Of a stretch of 64,000 nucleotides of DNA, positions 17,232-26,813 are shown one piece after another. This DNA comes from an uncultured SAR86 cluster bacterium (lineage in GTDB: Bacteria; Pseudomonadota; Gammaproteobacteria; Magnimaribacterales; Magnimaribacteraceae). Within the stretch, counting starts at the first letter, position 1, and every line of letters starts with the position of its first letter. The DNA lies in assembly GCA_902604855.1 (NCBI GenBank), contig CACLAF010000004.1, forward strand, positions 62,001 to 126,000. Reading direction: 5' to 3'. A program made the translations under genes and the position numbers. Under the pieces are notes generated by a model. It ran no database searches and was not told the origin of the DNA. It saw nothing but the letters and a program-made list of their open reading frames with translations.

Positions 17232-18581
17232 ATGGGTGATATTTCAAGTACAGAAAAAAAATTACATTGGCATCTGCAAGGTAATTGGGCACCTGTTGAA
17301 AAAGAACTAACTGAGTCTGAGCTTCAAGTAAAAGGCGAAATTCCAAAAGATCTTTCAGGTTTATTTGTAAGAAACGGTTTTAATCCTGTATCAGGATATA
17401 GTGATCATTGGTTCTTCGGGAATGGCATGCTTCATGGAGTTTATCTTGAAAATGGCAGAGCCTCCTACAGGAATAGATATGTTAGAACTCCTTATTACGA
17501 AGATGATCTAAATGTGATGTCATCATTTGGAGACCTTGCCGCTTCTCCAGCAAATACACACATTGTTAACCATGCCGGAAAATTACTTGCTTTAGAGGAA
17601 ACATCTTTACCTTGGAAGCTTAATAAAGATTTAGACACCATAGGTGTAGAAGATTTCAATGGAAAATTAGATACGGCTATGACAGCTCATCCAAGGGTAT
17701 GTCCTGAAACAGGAGAGATGCTTTTCTTTGGTTATTCTATGTTTAGTGAGCCTTATTTAAATTATTACAGAGTTAGTAAAGAGGGTATTTTAGTTCAATC
17801 TGAGGCCATAGAACTGCCCAGACCCGTGATGATGCATGATTGGAATATTACCAGAAACTATGTTGTTTTCATGGATTTACCAATAGTTTCAGATATGGAT
17901 TTAGCTGCCACAACCGGCTCTCCATTTGGCTTTAAACCGGAGTGTGGAGCACGATTAGGAGTAATGCCCAGAGCTGGAAATAACTCGGATATTAGATGGT
18001 TTGACATAGACCCTTGTTTCGTTTTTCACAGCTTCAATTCATTTGAAGTGGGCAATAAAATAATCTTGTACGTATCAAGACAACAAGAAGCCATGGTAGG
18101 AGGATTTAAGGATATTTATGGAGGAGAAACCACTGTTGCAAGGTTATGGCGTTGGGTAATAGACTTGGAAAAAGGGAAAGTTTCAGAAGAGCAATTAGAT
18201 GATGGTGCGTGCGATTTTCCTAGAATTAATGATAATAGAATAGGGCTCTCTTCTGAATTTGGTTATTGTATGCAGTTAAAAACAGATGTTGAAGACTTAA
18301 CTTTTGGAGAGAATTTATATAAATATCATTTAGACTCTGGTAAAAGAACTGATCATCATTTAGGTAAAAATGTTGCTGGAGGAGAACCGGTTTTTGCACC
18401 TAAACCCGGATCTCCCAAAGAAGATGAAGGCTGGATTTTATCGCTAGTTCATGAAAGAGAAACTAGACAATCAAAGCTCGTGGTGATTGATGCAGAAGCA
18501 TTTGATCAAGAGCCAGTAGCTGAGGTTATGATTCCTCAGAGAGTTCCCTATGGAGCGCACGGAAGTTGGATTCAAAGTTAA
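17232..18581 (+). CDS. carotenoid oxygenase (RPE65/lignostilbene dioxygenase) family protein
   Basis: A 449-residue seven-bladed propeller-type dioxygenase. The four iron-ligand histidines can all be placed: H153 (TAHPRV), H202 (MMHDWNIT), H266 (FVFHSFNSFE) and H443 (YGAHGSW), so the enzyme looks active. The N-terminal GLFVRNGFNP and WFFGNGMLHG elements are also typical. The family cleaves a C=C bond in carotenoids, apocarotenoids or stilbenes. No carotenoid synthesis or rhodopsin gene lies nearby, and the next genes are an acyl-CoA ligase and a nitroreductase, so a catabolic role on a stilbene-like or apocarotenoid substrate is more likely (inference). Confidence 0.9.
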   Translation: MGDISSTEKKLHWHLQGNWAPVEKELTESELQVKGEIPKDLSGLFVRNGFNPVSGYSDHWFFGNGMLHGVYLENGRASYRNRYVRTPYYEDDLNVMSSFGDLAASPANTHIVNHAGKLLALEETSLPWKLNKDLDTIGVEDFNGKLDTAMTAHPRVCPETGEMLFFGYSMFSEPYLNYYRVSKEGILVQSEAIELPRPVMMHDWNITRNYVVFMDLPIVSDMDLAATTGSPFGFKPECGARLGVMPRAGNNSDIRWFDIDPCFVFHSFNSFEVGNKIILYVSRQQEAMVGGFKDIYGGETTVARLWRWVIDLEKGKVSEEQLDDGACDFPRINDNRIGLSSEFGYCMQLKTDVEDLTFGENLYKYHLDSGKRTDHHLGKNVAGGEPVFAPKPGSPKEDEGWILSLVHERETRQSKLVVIDAEAFDQEPVAEVMIPQRVPYGAHGSWIQS

Positions 18582-18595
18582 GTTAGGAGGTTATT

Positions 18596-20227
18596 TTGGA
18601 AGCGCACTACGCAACAATATTTGAGAAAAACGCGGATGTCATACCCGATAGACCAGCTTTAATTTGCGGTGATGATGTAATAACATGGAAGGAATATGAT
18701 GATAGGGCTGCGAGGTTAGCCAGCATGCTCACAAGCCATGGTCTAGGTCCTGATTCGAAAGTTGGACTATATCTTCATAATTCCAATGAATATCTTGAAG
18801 CTCATTACGCTTCATTTAAGATTTCTGGAGTACCTATAAATGTAAATTACAGATACAAAGAGGAAGAGCTTATTTATTTATTAGATAACTCTGACTCTGA
18901 AGCTGTTTTTTTTCAAGGATGCTATAAAGAACAAATATCTAAAATCAAAGATAAGCTTCCCAAGGTCAAGGTATATATCCAAATACAAGATGGAAATGAT
19001 CAGCTTGATTTTGCTGAAAATTACGATGGAGTAATACAAAATCATGAGCCAATGGAACGTTACGAAAGATCTGAAGATAACATCTATATGCTTTACACTG
19101 GTGGAACTACTGGAATGCCTAAAGGTGTAATGTATACCCATGGAGGGCATGTGAGGTCTTTACTTAACACAGCAGGTGCATGGGGGCTCGTGCCAGTTGA
19201 TAAGCCTTTAGAAATAGAAGATATACACAAAGAAGTCTTAAAATTATCTGAAGAGGATAACTTAACAGTTAATATTCCGGGATGCCCTCTTATGCATGGA
19301 ACAGGAATGTGGCTTGGTGCTTTAATCCCACATTTAGTGGGTGGATGTGCAGTGACAATATCTCAACTAGGTTTCGATCCTAATCATTTTTTTAGAGAAG
19401 CAGAACGAACCAAAGCAACAAATTTGGTTATAGTTGGAGATGCTTTTGCAAAGCCTATGGTGGATGCTTTAGATCATGCTTTAGATGAGGGAAGACCTTA
19501 TAAACTAGACACTATTAACTCAATTGTTTCCAGCGGAGTTATGTGGAGTTCTGAGGTTAAACAAGGACTACTTAAGCATCATGCGTTTGATCTGGTTGAT
19601 GCAATGGGATCAACTGAAGGAGGCATGGGATCTTCAAGGACTTCTAGAGATTCCTCACCTGAAACGGCAAAATTTCAGCTTAATCCAGGAGTAATCGTGA
19701 TTACAGATGAAGGAGAGCATGTGTTACCAGGATCAGGAGTTATTGGAAAAATAGGCACAAGTGGACTTGTCCCAGAGGGTTATTATAAGGATCCAAAAAA
19801 ATCTGCCGAAACTTTTAAAGATTTTGAAGGAAAGAGATATAGCTTCCCTGGAGATTATGCTACCGTTGAGGAGGATGGCTCTATAACTTTATTAGGAAGA
19901 GGAAGTAACTGCATTAATACCGCGGGAGAAAAAGTCTATCCCGAAGAGGTTGAGGAGGCAATAAAACGAAATGACTCTATATATGACTGTCTTGTTGTTG
20001 GCTTAGCGGACGATAGGTTTGGTCAGAAAGTCGTCGCCTTAGCATCATTTATTGAAGGTCAAGAAATAGAGGAGCAAGATCTCATTTCGTCCACTAGAGA
20101 ATATTTGGCAGGATACAAATTGCCAAAACAAGTATTATTTGTAGCGGAAGTCATGAGAGCACCTAATGGAAAGGCTAACTATAAATGGGCTAAAGAAACT
20201 GCAGAAAAAGAACTAGGACAAGACTAG
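18596..20227 (+). CDS. AMP-binding acyl-CoA synthetase/ligase
   Basis: A 543-residue member of the ANL superfamily. The P-loop YTGGTTGMPKGVMYTH, the AMGSTEGG adenine-binding turn, the PGDYATVEEDGSITLLGRG hinge and the C-terminal catalytic lysine region (APNGKANYKW) are intact, so it should adenylate a carboxylic acid and transfer it to CoA. The start is TTG 18596, supported by a full AGGAGG ribosome site at 18585-18590, and no ATG lies near. Just downstream of the carotenoid oxygenase (14-nt gap), it may activate the acid produced after oxidative cleavage (inference). Confidence 0.9.
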   Translation: MEAHYATIFEKNADVIPDRPALICGDDVITWKEYDDRAARLASMLTSHGLGPDSKVGLYLHNSNEYLEAHYASFKISGVPINVNYRYKEEELIYLLDNSDSEAVFFQGCYKEQISKIKDKLPKVKVYIQIQDGNDQLDFAENYDGVIQNHEPMERYERSEDNIYMLYTGGTTGMPKGVMYTHGGHVRSLLNTAGAWGLVPVDKPLEIEDIHKEVLKLSEEDNLTVNIPGCPLMHGTGMWLGALIPHLVGGCAVTISQLGFDPNHFFREAERTKATNLVIVGDAFAKPMVDALDHALDEGRPYKLDTINSIVSSGVMWSSEVKQGLLKHHAFDLVDAMGSTEGGMGSSRTSRDSSPETAKFQLNPGVIVITDEGEHVLPGSGVIGKIGTSGLVPEGYYKDPKKSAETFKDFEGKRYSFPGDYATVEEDGSITLLGRGSNCINTAGEKVYPEEVEEAIKRNDSIYDCLVVGLADDRFGQKVVALASFIEGQEIEEQDLISSTREYLAGYKLPKQVLFVAEVMRAPNGKANYKWAKETAEKELGQD

Positions 20228-20230
20228 ATA

Positions 20231-20887
20231 ATGAAAGTATCTGAAGCAGTATATTCAAGACAATCAATCAGAGCTTTTACTGATCAAGAAGTTCCTGATA
20301 GCTTAATTCAAGAACTATTAGAAAAATCATCGAGAGCTGCATCGGGAGGAAATCTCCAGCCTTGGAAAATATTCATCATCAATAATTCGACTATGTCGAA
20401 ATTTTTGAAGTTTCAGGAGGAATGGACTGATCCCGAGACACCTGCTTATGACATTTATCCAGAAAACCTTACCGAACCCTATAAGACTTCAAGATATGAA
20501 GTAGGTGCACAAATGTATTCTATCCTTGAAATAGGCAGGGAGGATAAAGAGGGAAGATTTAAACAAATGTTAGAAAACTTTAAATTTTTTGGTGCGCCCT
20601 CTGCTTTCTTTTGTTTTGTTGATAGACAGATGGGGAGGCCACAATGGTCAGATCTTGGAATGTTTCTTCAAACTTTTATGCTCTTAGCCCTAGAAGCAGG
20701 CCTAGATACATGTCCTCAAGAGGCTTGGGCAATTAAACAGGAAAGTGTAACTTCATTCGTGAAAGCACCTGACGAACTTATGCTATTTTGTGGAATGGCA
20801 ATCGGATATAGAGATAAGAACGCTAAAATAAATGAATTAAGAACAGAGCGTAGACCGTTTAAAGATTGGGCGACCTTTGTTGATTGA
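20231..20887 (+). CDS. nitroreductase family protein
   Basis: A 218-residue FMN-dependent NAD(P)H oxidoreductase. It has the N-terminal SRQSIRAFTDQEVP (FMN phosphate region), RAASGGNLQPW, and the C-terminal CPQEAW and ELRTERRP elements usual in this family. Natural substrates range from nitroaromatics to quinones and enones. It begins 3 nt after the acyl-CoA ligase and converges on the ThDP enzyme with only 3 nt between stops. A degraded homologue of its last 60 residues lies at 37067-37247, after the Baeyer-Villiger monooxygenase, so the family is linked to this catabolic block twice. Confidence 0.9.
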   Translation: MKVSEAVYSRQSIRAFTDQEVPDSLIQELLEKSSRAASGGNLQPWKIFIINNSTMSKFLKFQEEWTDPETPAYDIYPENLTEPYKTSRYEVGAQMYSILEIGREDKEGRFKQMLENFKFFGAPSAFFCFVDRQMGRPQWSDLGMFLQTFMLLALEAGLDTCPQEAWAIKQESVTSFVKAPDELMLFCGMAIGYRDKNAKINELRTERRPFKDWATFVD

Positions 20888-20890
20888 TAT

Positions 20891-22438
20891 TTAGACGACT
20901 ATTTCAATCAAGCTTGGCCCATCTGTGTTAAGACCTTCTTGAAAGGATTTTTTAAATTCATCAACTGTTAGAGTTCTTTTAGCCGGTACCCCTAAAGATT
21001 TTGATAATGAAACCCAGTCAATCTCAGGATTGTCCATTGATAGCATGGATTTTGCCCTATCTCCTGTCTTAAGGGCACCAACTCTCTCCAATTCAACCTG
21101 TAAAATCGCATAAGATTTGTTGGAAAAAATAACATTCGTCACATTCAAACTTTCTCTAGCTTGAGTCCATAGAGACTGAATGGTGTACATGGCTCCCCCG
21201 TCCCCTTGAAGACATACTACTGGCCTATCTGGTGCAGCAACTGCAGCTCCAGTTGCTACTGGAATGCCTTGTCCAATTGAGCCACCTGTTATCGAGAGCC
21301 AATCACAAGGTTTGGCATCCCAAACATGAGAAGCAAAGATGAAACCCGAAGTTCCTGCTTCATTTGATACTATGGTATCTTCAGGAAGTAAACTTGCCAT
21401 TAATGGACCCAAATTATCTACTGACAAATCTCCACTTTGAGGAACATCAATGGCTCCAGAAGGTATGAATCTCTTATCAATTTTTTTACCTTTGCATAAA
21501 TCATTTAGACAATTAAGAGCATACTTACCATCTTGATAGACATTTGCGACTTCTATAAGTTTTGCTCCGTCAGGTGAAAGAAAGCTTTTTTTCCCAGGGT
21601 ATGCAAAAAACGATACGGGAGGTCTTGTACCTACAAAAACTATATTTTCTATCCCGGATAAATACTCCTCTGCCATTTCAGCGAAATAAGGTATATTTTG
21701 CACTTTAGTCAGCCCACAGCCTCTTCTATGTTTTTTTGTTAGAGTATCAGTAGCTAGCCTGCAGTTAGTTGCTGTAGCTATTTTTCCTGCCAAGGTAAGG
21801 GACTCTTCATCTAAAAAATCACCACCTAGAAAGAGCATTGACTGCTTGTTGGAACTTAAAGCTTTAAATGCCTCTTCAATTTTTTGATCATCCACCTTCT
21901 CAGGACCTTCAGCTTGCACTAGCGGACCTTCGCTATCTGTTTCACCCCATGCGCAGTCAGCAGGAACAATAATGGTTGAGATCTGACCTGGAAATTTATG
22001 AGCTTGTCTCCATCCTTCAGCCCCAACTAGACAAAGATCATTAGGACTTTCGCTTCTTCCTACCCAATCAGAACTGGCTTTGGCAAGACCGTCTAAATCA
22101 GATGTCAATGGTGCGTTATGTTGTAAATGATAGGTAGCATGATCACCGACAATATTTAACATAGGTGTAACTGCTTTTTTTGCGTTATGAATGTTTGGGA
22201 TAGCATTACCAAGCCCTGGGCCAAGGTGTAAAAGATTGGCAGCCGCTTTTCCTGATACTCTGGAGTAACCATCTGCAGCGCCAGAAACAACTCCCTCAAA
22301 CAAACCAAGAATTGGTCTAACTTCAGGATGGTGATCAATTGCAGCTACAAGATGCATTTCAGATGTCCCAGGATTTGCAAAAACAACTTCTAGACCGTTT
22401 TTGATAAGAGTTTTTAATAAGGCATCGGCAGCATTCAT
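20891..22438 (-). CDS. ThDP-dependent enzyme (acetolactate synthase large subunit/benzoylformate decarboxylase-like)
   Basis: A 515-residue thiamine diphosphate enzyme. The N-terminal Pyr domain has NPGTSEMHLVAAID and the catalytic glutamate E48 in GLFEGVVSG. The C-terminal PP domain has the GDGGAMYTIQSLWTQA motif with the later asparagine (IFSNKSYAIL). It is shorter than biosynthetic IlvB (about 570) and lacks an obvious ilvN partner, so it may be a 2-oxoacid decarboxylase or carboligase rather than a branched-chain enzyme. As the last gene of the nine-gene TetR-led run it could act late in the pathway. Substrate is not readable from the sequence. Confidence 0.82.
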   Translation of the reverse strand: MNAADALLKTLIKNGLEVVFANPGTSEMHLVAAIDHHPEVRPILGLFEGVVSGAADGYSRVSGKAAANLLHLGPGLGNAIPNIHNAKKAVTPMLNIVGDHATYHLQHNAPLTSDLDGLAKASSDWVGRSESPNDLCLVGAEGWRQAHKFPGQISTIIVPADCAWGETDSEGPLVQAEGPEKVDDQKIEEAFKALSSNKQSMLFLGGDFLDEESLTLAGKIATATNCRLATDTLTKKHRRGCGLTKVQNIPYFAEMAEEYLSGIENIVFVGTRPPVSFFAYPGKKSFLSPDGAKLIEVANVYQDGKYALNCLNDLCKGKKIDKRFIPSGAIDVPQSGDLSVDNLGPLMASLLPEDTIVSNEAGTSGFIFASHVWDAKPCDWLSITGGSIGQGIPVATGAAVAAPDRPVVCLQGDGGAMYTIQSLWTQARESLNVTNVIFSNKSYAILQVELERVGALKTGDRAKSMLSMDNPEIDWVSLSKSLGVPAKRTLTVDEFKKSFQEGLNTDGPSLIEIVV

Positions 22439-22480
22439 GGTAGTTTCGTTCGATATTTAATTAATCATTCTAGACTATTC

Positions 22481-23404
22481 TTATCCAGAAATATCTTTAA
22501 GTTCTTGTTCATAGTTTTTATAACTATCTTTTAAGAAAGCTTGGTTGAGTAAGCATTCTGCAACAAGAATATTCTCATTATCGTAAACGGAAGTCATACA
22601 CCAGTAAGTTTCAACTCTTTTACTTTGACTGAGTGCAATAATCTCCTTTTTAATTTGATATTCCTCATCCACGAAAAGAGGACCATTGAAGAGTTTAATT
22701 TCTTGATTAGCAAATAAACCAATAACTGGACCTTTGACTGAAAAATTGGACGGATTTCCTGAAAAGTTTGTTAAGACACTTATCATTTCAATTGGAATAA
22801 TAGGTTTTTTCCAGGGGGATTTGTTTCCATTTTCTTCCGTATACCATTCATCAAGTTCCGTAATAACCGCCAGCTTATCATTCAAAGTAAAGGGATAGAG
22901 ATCACCCATGTGTTGATCAAATCCCATCTTCACTTTTACTCTTTTATTACTCTTTAGTCCTTCCTTAATATCTGAAAGGATAACTAATTTTTCTGGCTTA
23001 TCTAATTTAGACATCAAGGAATCGAGCGCACTAGTTTCATGCTTTGGCCCTATTCCTGCCGTTCCCGAAAGAACATAAGTTCCATCTTCTTTTTCCATCC
23101 AGATGTCAGTGATTTTTGAATCTTTTTTTGGTAATTTAACAAATGCTTTAACTCTCTCACCTTCGAATACCATATTTTTATAATGTACGCTTATGCATCC
23201 ACTAATAAACCACTCATCTTTAAAGATTTTCTTTAATAATGGAACAAACTGACTTAGATGAGTGCAGCCTTCTATTGGTGCTCCAGAGAATCCAAGACTT
23301 TCAGCCATATCTTCGTCATGCAATGATTTATGACCATCATACTTTTGGTCATGAAGAAGTTGTTTTGGCTCTAAGAAATCACCACTTATGTAATCAATAA
23401 CCAT
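22481..23404 (-). CDS. hotdog-fold (MaoC-like) protein of unknown specificity
   Basis: A 307-residue protein I recognise only by fold. The HDEDMAESLGFSGAPIEGCT segment (about residues 28-47) is the hotdog-type binding loop, and ISGCISVHYKNMVFEGERV follows like the second strand of a MaoC domain. The length suggests two hotdog repeats. Such proteins hydrate or hydrolyse acyl-CoA thioesters. It sits 3 nt after the enoyl-CoA hydratase gene in the TetR-led run, consistent with CoA chemistry. It may be a hydratase or a binding protein; the catalytic residues are not clear. Confidence 0.6.
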   Translation of the reverse strand: MVIDYISGDFLEPKQLLHDQKYDGHKSLHDEDMAESLGFSGAPIEGCTHLSQFVPLLKKIFKDEWFISGCISVHYKNMVFEGERVKAFVKLPKKDSKITDIWMEKEDGTYVLSGTAGIGPKHETSALDSLMSKLDKPEKLVILSDIKEGLKSNKRVKVKMGFDQHMGDLYPFTLNDKLAVITELDEWYTEENGNKSPWKKPIIPIEMISVLTNFSGNPSNFSVKGPVIGLFANQEIKLFNGPLFVDEEYQIKKEIIALSQSKRVETYWCMTSVYDNENILVAECLLNQAFLKDSYKNYEQELKDISG

Positions 23405-23407
23405 TTT

Positions 23408-24205
23408 TTATTTATTTTTTAATCTAGCTGACTTGAAATCAGGCTCTCTTTTTTCAATGAAAGAACTTATGGCCTCTTTGTGCTCTTCAGTCGTGTAGCA
23501 TTCTTGCAATGCTTCTTGCTCTCTTTTTTGAATAAGCTCGATATCGGTTTCACTTCCATTAATACTTAGAAGTTCTTTAATATGTTTTATTGAAATTTGC
23601 GGGTTTTCGCCCATTGCCTTTGCATAGGAAATTGCTTCATTCATCAAATTCTCTTTATTTGTAACCCTGTCAATCAGACCCAATTCTTTAGCTTCCTTTG
23701 CAAGCAAGGTCCTTCCTGAGAGCATAATTTCACTGGCATTGCCAAAACCTACTCTTGTTTGGAGAAAATGGGAACTCGCCAGTTCTGGTACAAGACCCAT
23801 TTTAGAAAACCTCATGCTAAGCTTTGCTTCATCAGAGGCTAGTAGAAAATCCATAGGAAGAATCTTGGTTAGCCCAACTCCAATGGCTGCACCATTAACT
23901 GCAGCTACAGTAGGTTTTGACTTTCTAATTAGTTTTACCCAATTACTCATGATGTTACTATTTTCAACCTCCTTTCCTTCAGATTTTTTTTTGAAGAAAC
24001 CTTCTATATCAGCACCCGCACAGAATCCTCTTCCTTCTCCAGAAATTACTATTGCTGTAATATCCTCATCATTATTTGCTTGCACTATTGCATCTGTTAA
24101 TTCTCTTCCCATTAAAGGATTCCAAGCATTTAACTTTTCCGGTCTATTCATTTTTAAAACTTGTACAGTGTCAATTGTTTCCGTAATAATTGTTTCGTAT
24201 TTCAT
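23408..24205 (-). CDS. enoyl-CoA hydratase/isomerase family protein
   Basis: A 265-residue crotonase-fold protein. VLKMNRPEKLNAWNPLMG and the oxyanion-hole segment VISGEGRGFCAGADIEGF (about residues 52-69) are clear, and VAAVNGAAIGVGL supplies the second oxyanion-hole glycine. The residues near SKMGLVPE are consistent with an active hydratase or isomerase. It acts on cytoplasmic CoA thioesters. It lies between the transporter and the hotdog gene in the minus-strand run and probably takes part in beta-oxidation-like shortening of the catabolite. Confidence 0.88.
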   Translation of the reverse strand: MKYETIITETIDTVQVLKMNRPEKLNAWNPLMGRELTDAIVQANNDEDITAIVISGEGRGFCAGADIEGFFKKKSEGKEVENSNIMSNWVKLIRKSKPTVAAVNGAAIGVGLTKILPMDFLLASDEAKLSMRFSKMGLVPELASSHFLQTRVGFGNASEIMLSGRTLLAKEAKELGLIDRVTNKENLMNEAISYAKAMGENPQISIKHIKELLSINGSETDIELIQKREQEALQECYTTEEHKEAISSFIEKREPDFKSARLKNK

Positions 24206-24233
24206 TCTTTTTAATTCCTTAATTTTTATAAAT

Positions 24234-25631
24234 TTATGATTTACTAGCCATCCTTTTTACTTTTCTGTCTATGTAACCCCTAATTTTTATTTGTCTTTCT
24301 TCAGTTAGAGGGTATTTCCAAATAAAAGGAAGAGTAGATATCTTAAATAAACTTGGCACAACTGAGTACATTATCGCTAAACCTAAAATTGCTATATTGC
24401 TATTTCCATTAATTGTTTCTCTCAGAGATGGGTCTGCAGTAGGATCAAATCCAAACAAATCTATGACTGTAAGGGCAATAAATAGAGCAATTGCTGCAGC
24501 TCCTTTTTGAACAATTCCCCAAGCTGAAAAGTACAATCCTGACCTTTCTTGACCACTTCTGATGGTATCTATATCTATCACATCAGCTGCCATTGAAGTC
24601 GCCAGGAACACCAAAGCTCCAGAAGCCATACCTTTTAAAACTTGAAGGGTTAAGAAAAAGAATAAGGCTTGTTCAGGTACAAAGTAGAGTAGGGGCATGC
24701 AGAATGCCCATCCAGAAAACCAAAGTATAGAGTAGACTAAAGCTTTATGCTTACCAACTTTAGCGGCTATTCTTTTCCAAATTGGTATACATATTACAGA
24801 TGTGGCAATTGATAATAATATCGCGATAGAATAATAAGATTCAGCGTTTACTACATGCTTAACAAAAAAGAACGATAGTGCACCGTCCATAGAAATACCC
24901 AAAACACTCCCAGTAAAGCCAATAAGGATTCTGACGTATGGGCCATTCTTAAGAACAAATTTAAGGCTTCTAAAATATTCCCTGAGAGTTATCGCCTTCT
25001 TACGAAGACTTTGCGGAGGGTCATCTGGAACAAACCAAAACGCCCCAAATATAACTATTGGAATCGAAGAAATAACTACTATTGCCTCAAAGGTAAGTAT
25101 TGATTTCATTTCAACTATATCAAAATATGAAAGCAATATTGGAAGAGATACTGCAACAATTGTCCCTATATAACCAACCTGTTCCCTCAAAGCAGTGATT
25201 TTTGAGCGTTCATTATAGTCGCTCGATAATTCTGCTCCCCAAGAAGCAAAAGGAATTTGGATGATCGTAAAGGCAAGGTATATACCCATTATACTAAGCA
25301 GAAAATACACCAAGTCTGGTTGATTGGGAGGGATGAATAAAAAGTATGTAGAGATTGCAAGAAGAGGAGAACCTACCAATATCCAGGGTTTTCTTCTACC
25401 AAGGCTTATTTTTGTTCTATCGGATATTAGGCCAATCAAGGGATCTGTGAAGACATCAGATAATCTTGCTAGCATAAGAATAAAGCCCATACTTGCAAGG
25501 CTTAATCCTAATTCTCCATAAAGCGGAGGTATAAAAAGCACCAGAGGCAGGCCAACTACAGCTAAAGGAAAATTAATTGACGAGTAAAAGAATAATTGAG
25601 TCTTCTTTAGTTTAGATTCCTTTTCAGACAT
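24234..25631 (-). CDS. GPH-type MFS symporter
   Basis: A 465-residue transporter with twelve predicted helices. MARLSDVFTDPLIGLISDRT lies between helices two and three and holds the conserved aspartates of the glycoside-pentoside-hexuronide/cation symporter family; LGRRKPWILVG follows at the loop. It probably moves a solute across the inner membrane with H+ or Na+. The start is moved to ATG 25631, since an upstream GTG only adds one residue. In this run it is the only inner-membrane transporter, the natural partner of the divergent TonB receptor. Whether the substrate is a sugar is doubtful given the oxidative enzymes around it. Confidence 0.85.
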   Translation of the reverse strand: MSEKESKLKKTQLFFYSSINFPLAVVGLPLVLFIPPLYGELGLSLASMGFILMLARLSDVFTDPLIGLISDRTKISLGRRKPWILVGSPLLAISTYFLFIPPNQPDLVYFLLSIMGIYLAFTIIQIPFASWGAELSSDYNERSKITALREQVGYIGTIVAVSLPILLSYFDIVEMKSILTFEAIVVISSIPIVIFGAFWFVPDDPPQSLRKKAITLREYFRSLKFVLKNGPYVRILIGFTGSVLGISMDGALSFFFVKHVVNAESYYSIAILLSIATSVICIPIWKRIAAKVGKHKALVYSILWFSGWAFCMPLLYFVPEQALFFFLTLQVLKGMASGALVFLATSMAADVIDIDTIRSGQERSGLYFSAWGIVQKGAAAIALFIALTVIDLFGFDPTADPSLRETINGNSNIAILGLAIMYSVVPSLFKISTLPFIWKYPLTEERQIKIRGYIDRKVKRMASKS

Positions 25632-25654
25632 CACGAATTTTTTAATCTTGAGAT

Positions 25655-26803
25655 TTATTCTTGCATAAATTCATGCAACCTCTCATATCCTTCAATGAAA
25701 TCTTTTTTAAATTCTTGAACCACATCGCTGGCTGAAATACTGTGTTTTAAGAGACCTACTCCTTGACCAACCCAGTAGGTGACAAGTTCCTTGGCCCCTT
25801 CATGTCCACCTTCAGCAAGCTTAAAAGCTTTTATTAGTGGAGGGTCAGTAACCATAGTTTGAAGTGGCATAGGTAATGGTTCAAGAGCATCTGGAGCTTC
25901 CCAGGCCTCTGTCCAAGAAGACACTAATTGTCTTGAATGTTTTCCTGTTCTGCTTTTAGATCTTATTGTTTGGTTAGAGTTCGCTGCAATCATTTTTTCC
26001 TTTAAGACAAGTGGTAATTCTGATTCTATTGTTGTGAGCCAAACCGATCCACACCATGCACCAGCAGCACCCATGGCCATTGCAGCAGCCATTTGCTGAC
26101 CATTCATTATTCCTCCAGCCGCTAGTATCGGAATGTCACCATATGGCTTTACAGCTTCGAAAATTTCTGGAACGAGAACCATTGTACTTACATCTCCTGT
26201 GTGTCCACCTGCTTCTGTTCCAGAGGCAATTAGAAGATCAACCCCCGCTTCTGCTTGTTTTACGGCATGCTTTGAAGATCCAATCATGGCACCAACTTTA
26301 ATTCCTTTCTCCTTAGCTAATTCTAGAAGCCAAAAGGGAGGTACACCTAAAGCATTCACTATTAATGAAATAGGATGTGTCAGAGCAATATCAACTATAT
26401 TCTTGGAGCCTTCTTCCTTAGTATTTTTCGCTAAACCCATCCCCCTTTCGTCATCATGTTCAAAAGACCTAAAATCTGAGCCATCTATACCATGCTTATC
26501 TAGTATGTCAGCTCTAAAATCGCCATATTCTTTTGGAATCATTGCCTTAAGTTTTTCTGAATCAAAATCTTCATCCTGTGCAAGTGATTTATTTGGTATA
26601 AGCAGATCAACCCCATAAGGCTTTCCACTTATTTGGTCATCAATCCATTTGAGATCTATTTCAAACTGCTCAACCGAGAGACCTCCTGCCGCGTAAACAC
26701 CAAATCCACCTGCTTTTGAAACAGCCACAACCACATCTCTGCAATGTGTAAATGCAAATAAAGGGAATTCAATATCAAACATTTTTGTAAGCTGCGTATT
26801 CAT
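25655..26803 (-). CDS. nitronate monooxygenase/2-nitropropane dioxygenase-like flavoprotein
   Basis: A 382-residue TIM-barrel FMN enzyme. SGTEAGGHTGDVSTMVLVPE (about residues 194-213) and IPILAAGGIMNGQQMAAAMA hold the FMN phosphate-binding glycines, and the AGGFGVYAAGG element is near the start. Relatives oxidise alkyl nitronates or act as NADH:quinone reductases; annotation as a nitronate monooxygenase is common but often untested. It lies between the GMC oxidoreductase and the transporter (10-nt gap from GMC). With two nitroreductase-family sequences in the block, nitro chemistry is conceivable but not shown. Confidence 0.82.
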   Translation of the reverse strand: MNTQLTKMFDIEFPLFAFTHCRDVVVAVSKAGGFGVYAAGGLSVEQFEIDLKWIDDQISGKPYGVDLLIPNKSLAQDEDFDSEKLKAMIPKEYGDFRADILDKHGIDGSDFRSFEHDDERGMGLAKNTKEEGSKNIVDIALTHPISLIVNALGVPPFWLLELAKEKGIKVGAMIGSSKHAVKQAEAGVDLLIASGTEAGGHTGDVSTMVLVPEIFEAVKPYGDIPILAAGGIMNGQQMAAAMAMGAAGAWCGSVWLTTIESELPLVLKEKMIAANSNQTIRSKSRTGKHSRQLVSSWTEAWEAPDALEPLPMPLQTMVTDPPLIKAFKLAEGGHEGAKELVTYWVGQGVGLLKHSISASDVVQEFKKDFIEGYERLHEFMQE

Positions 26804-26813
26804 CTATATATCC

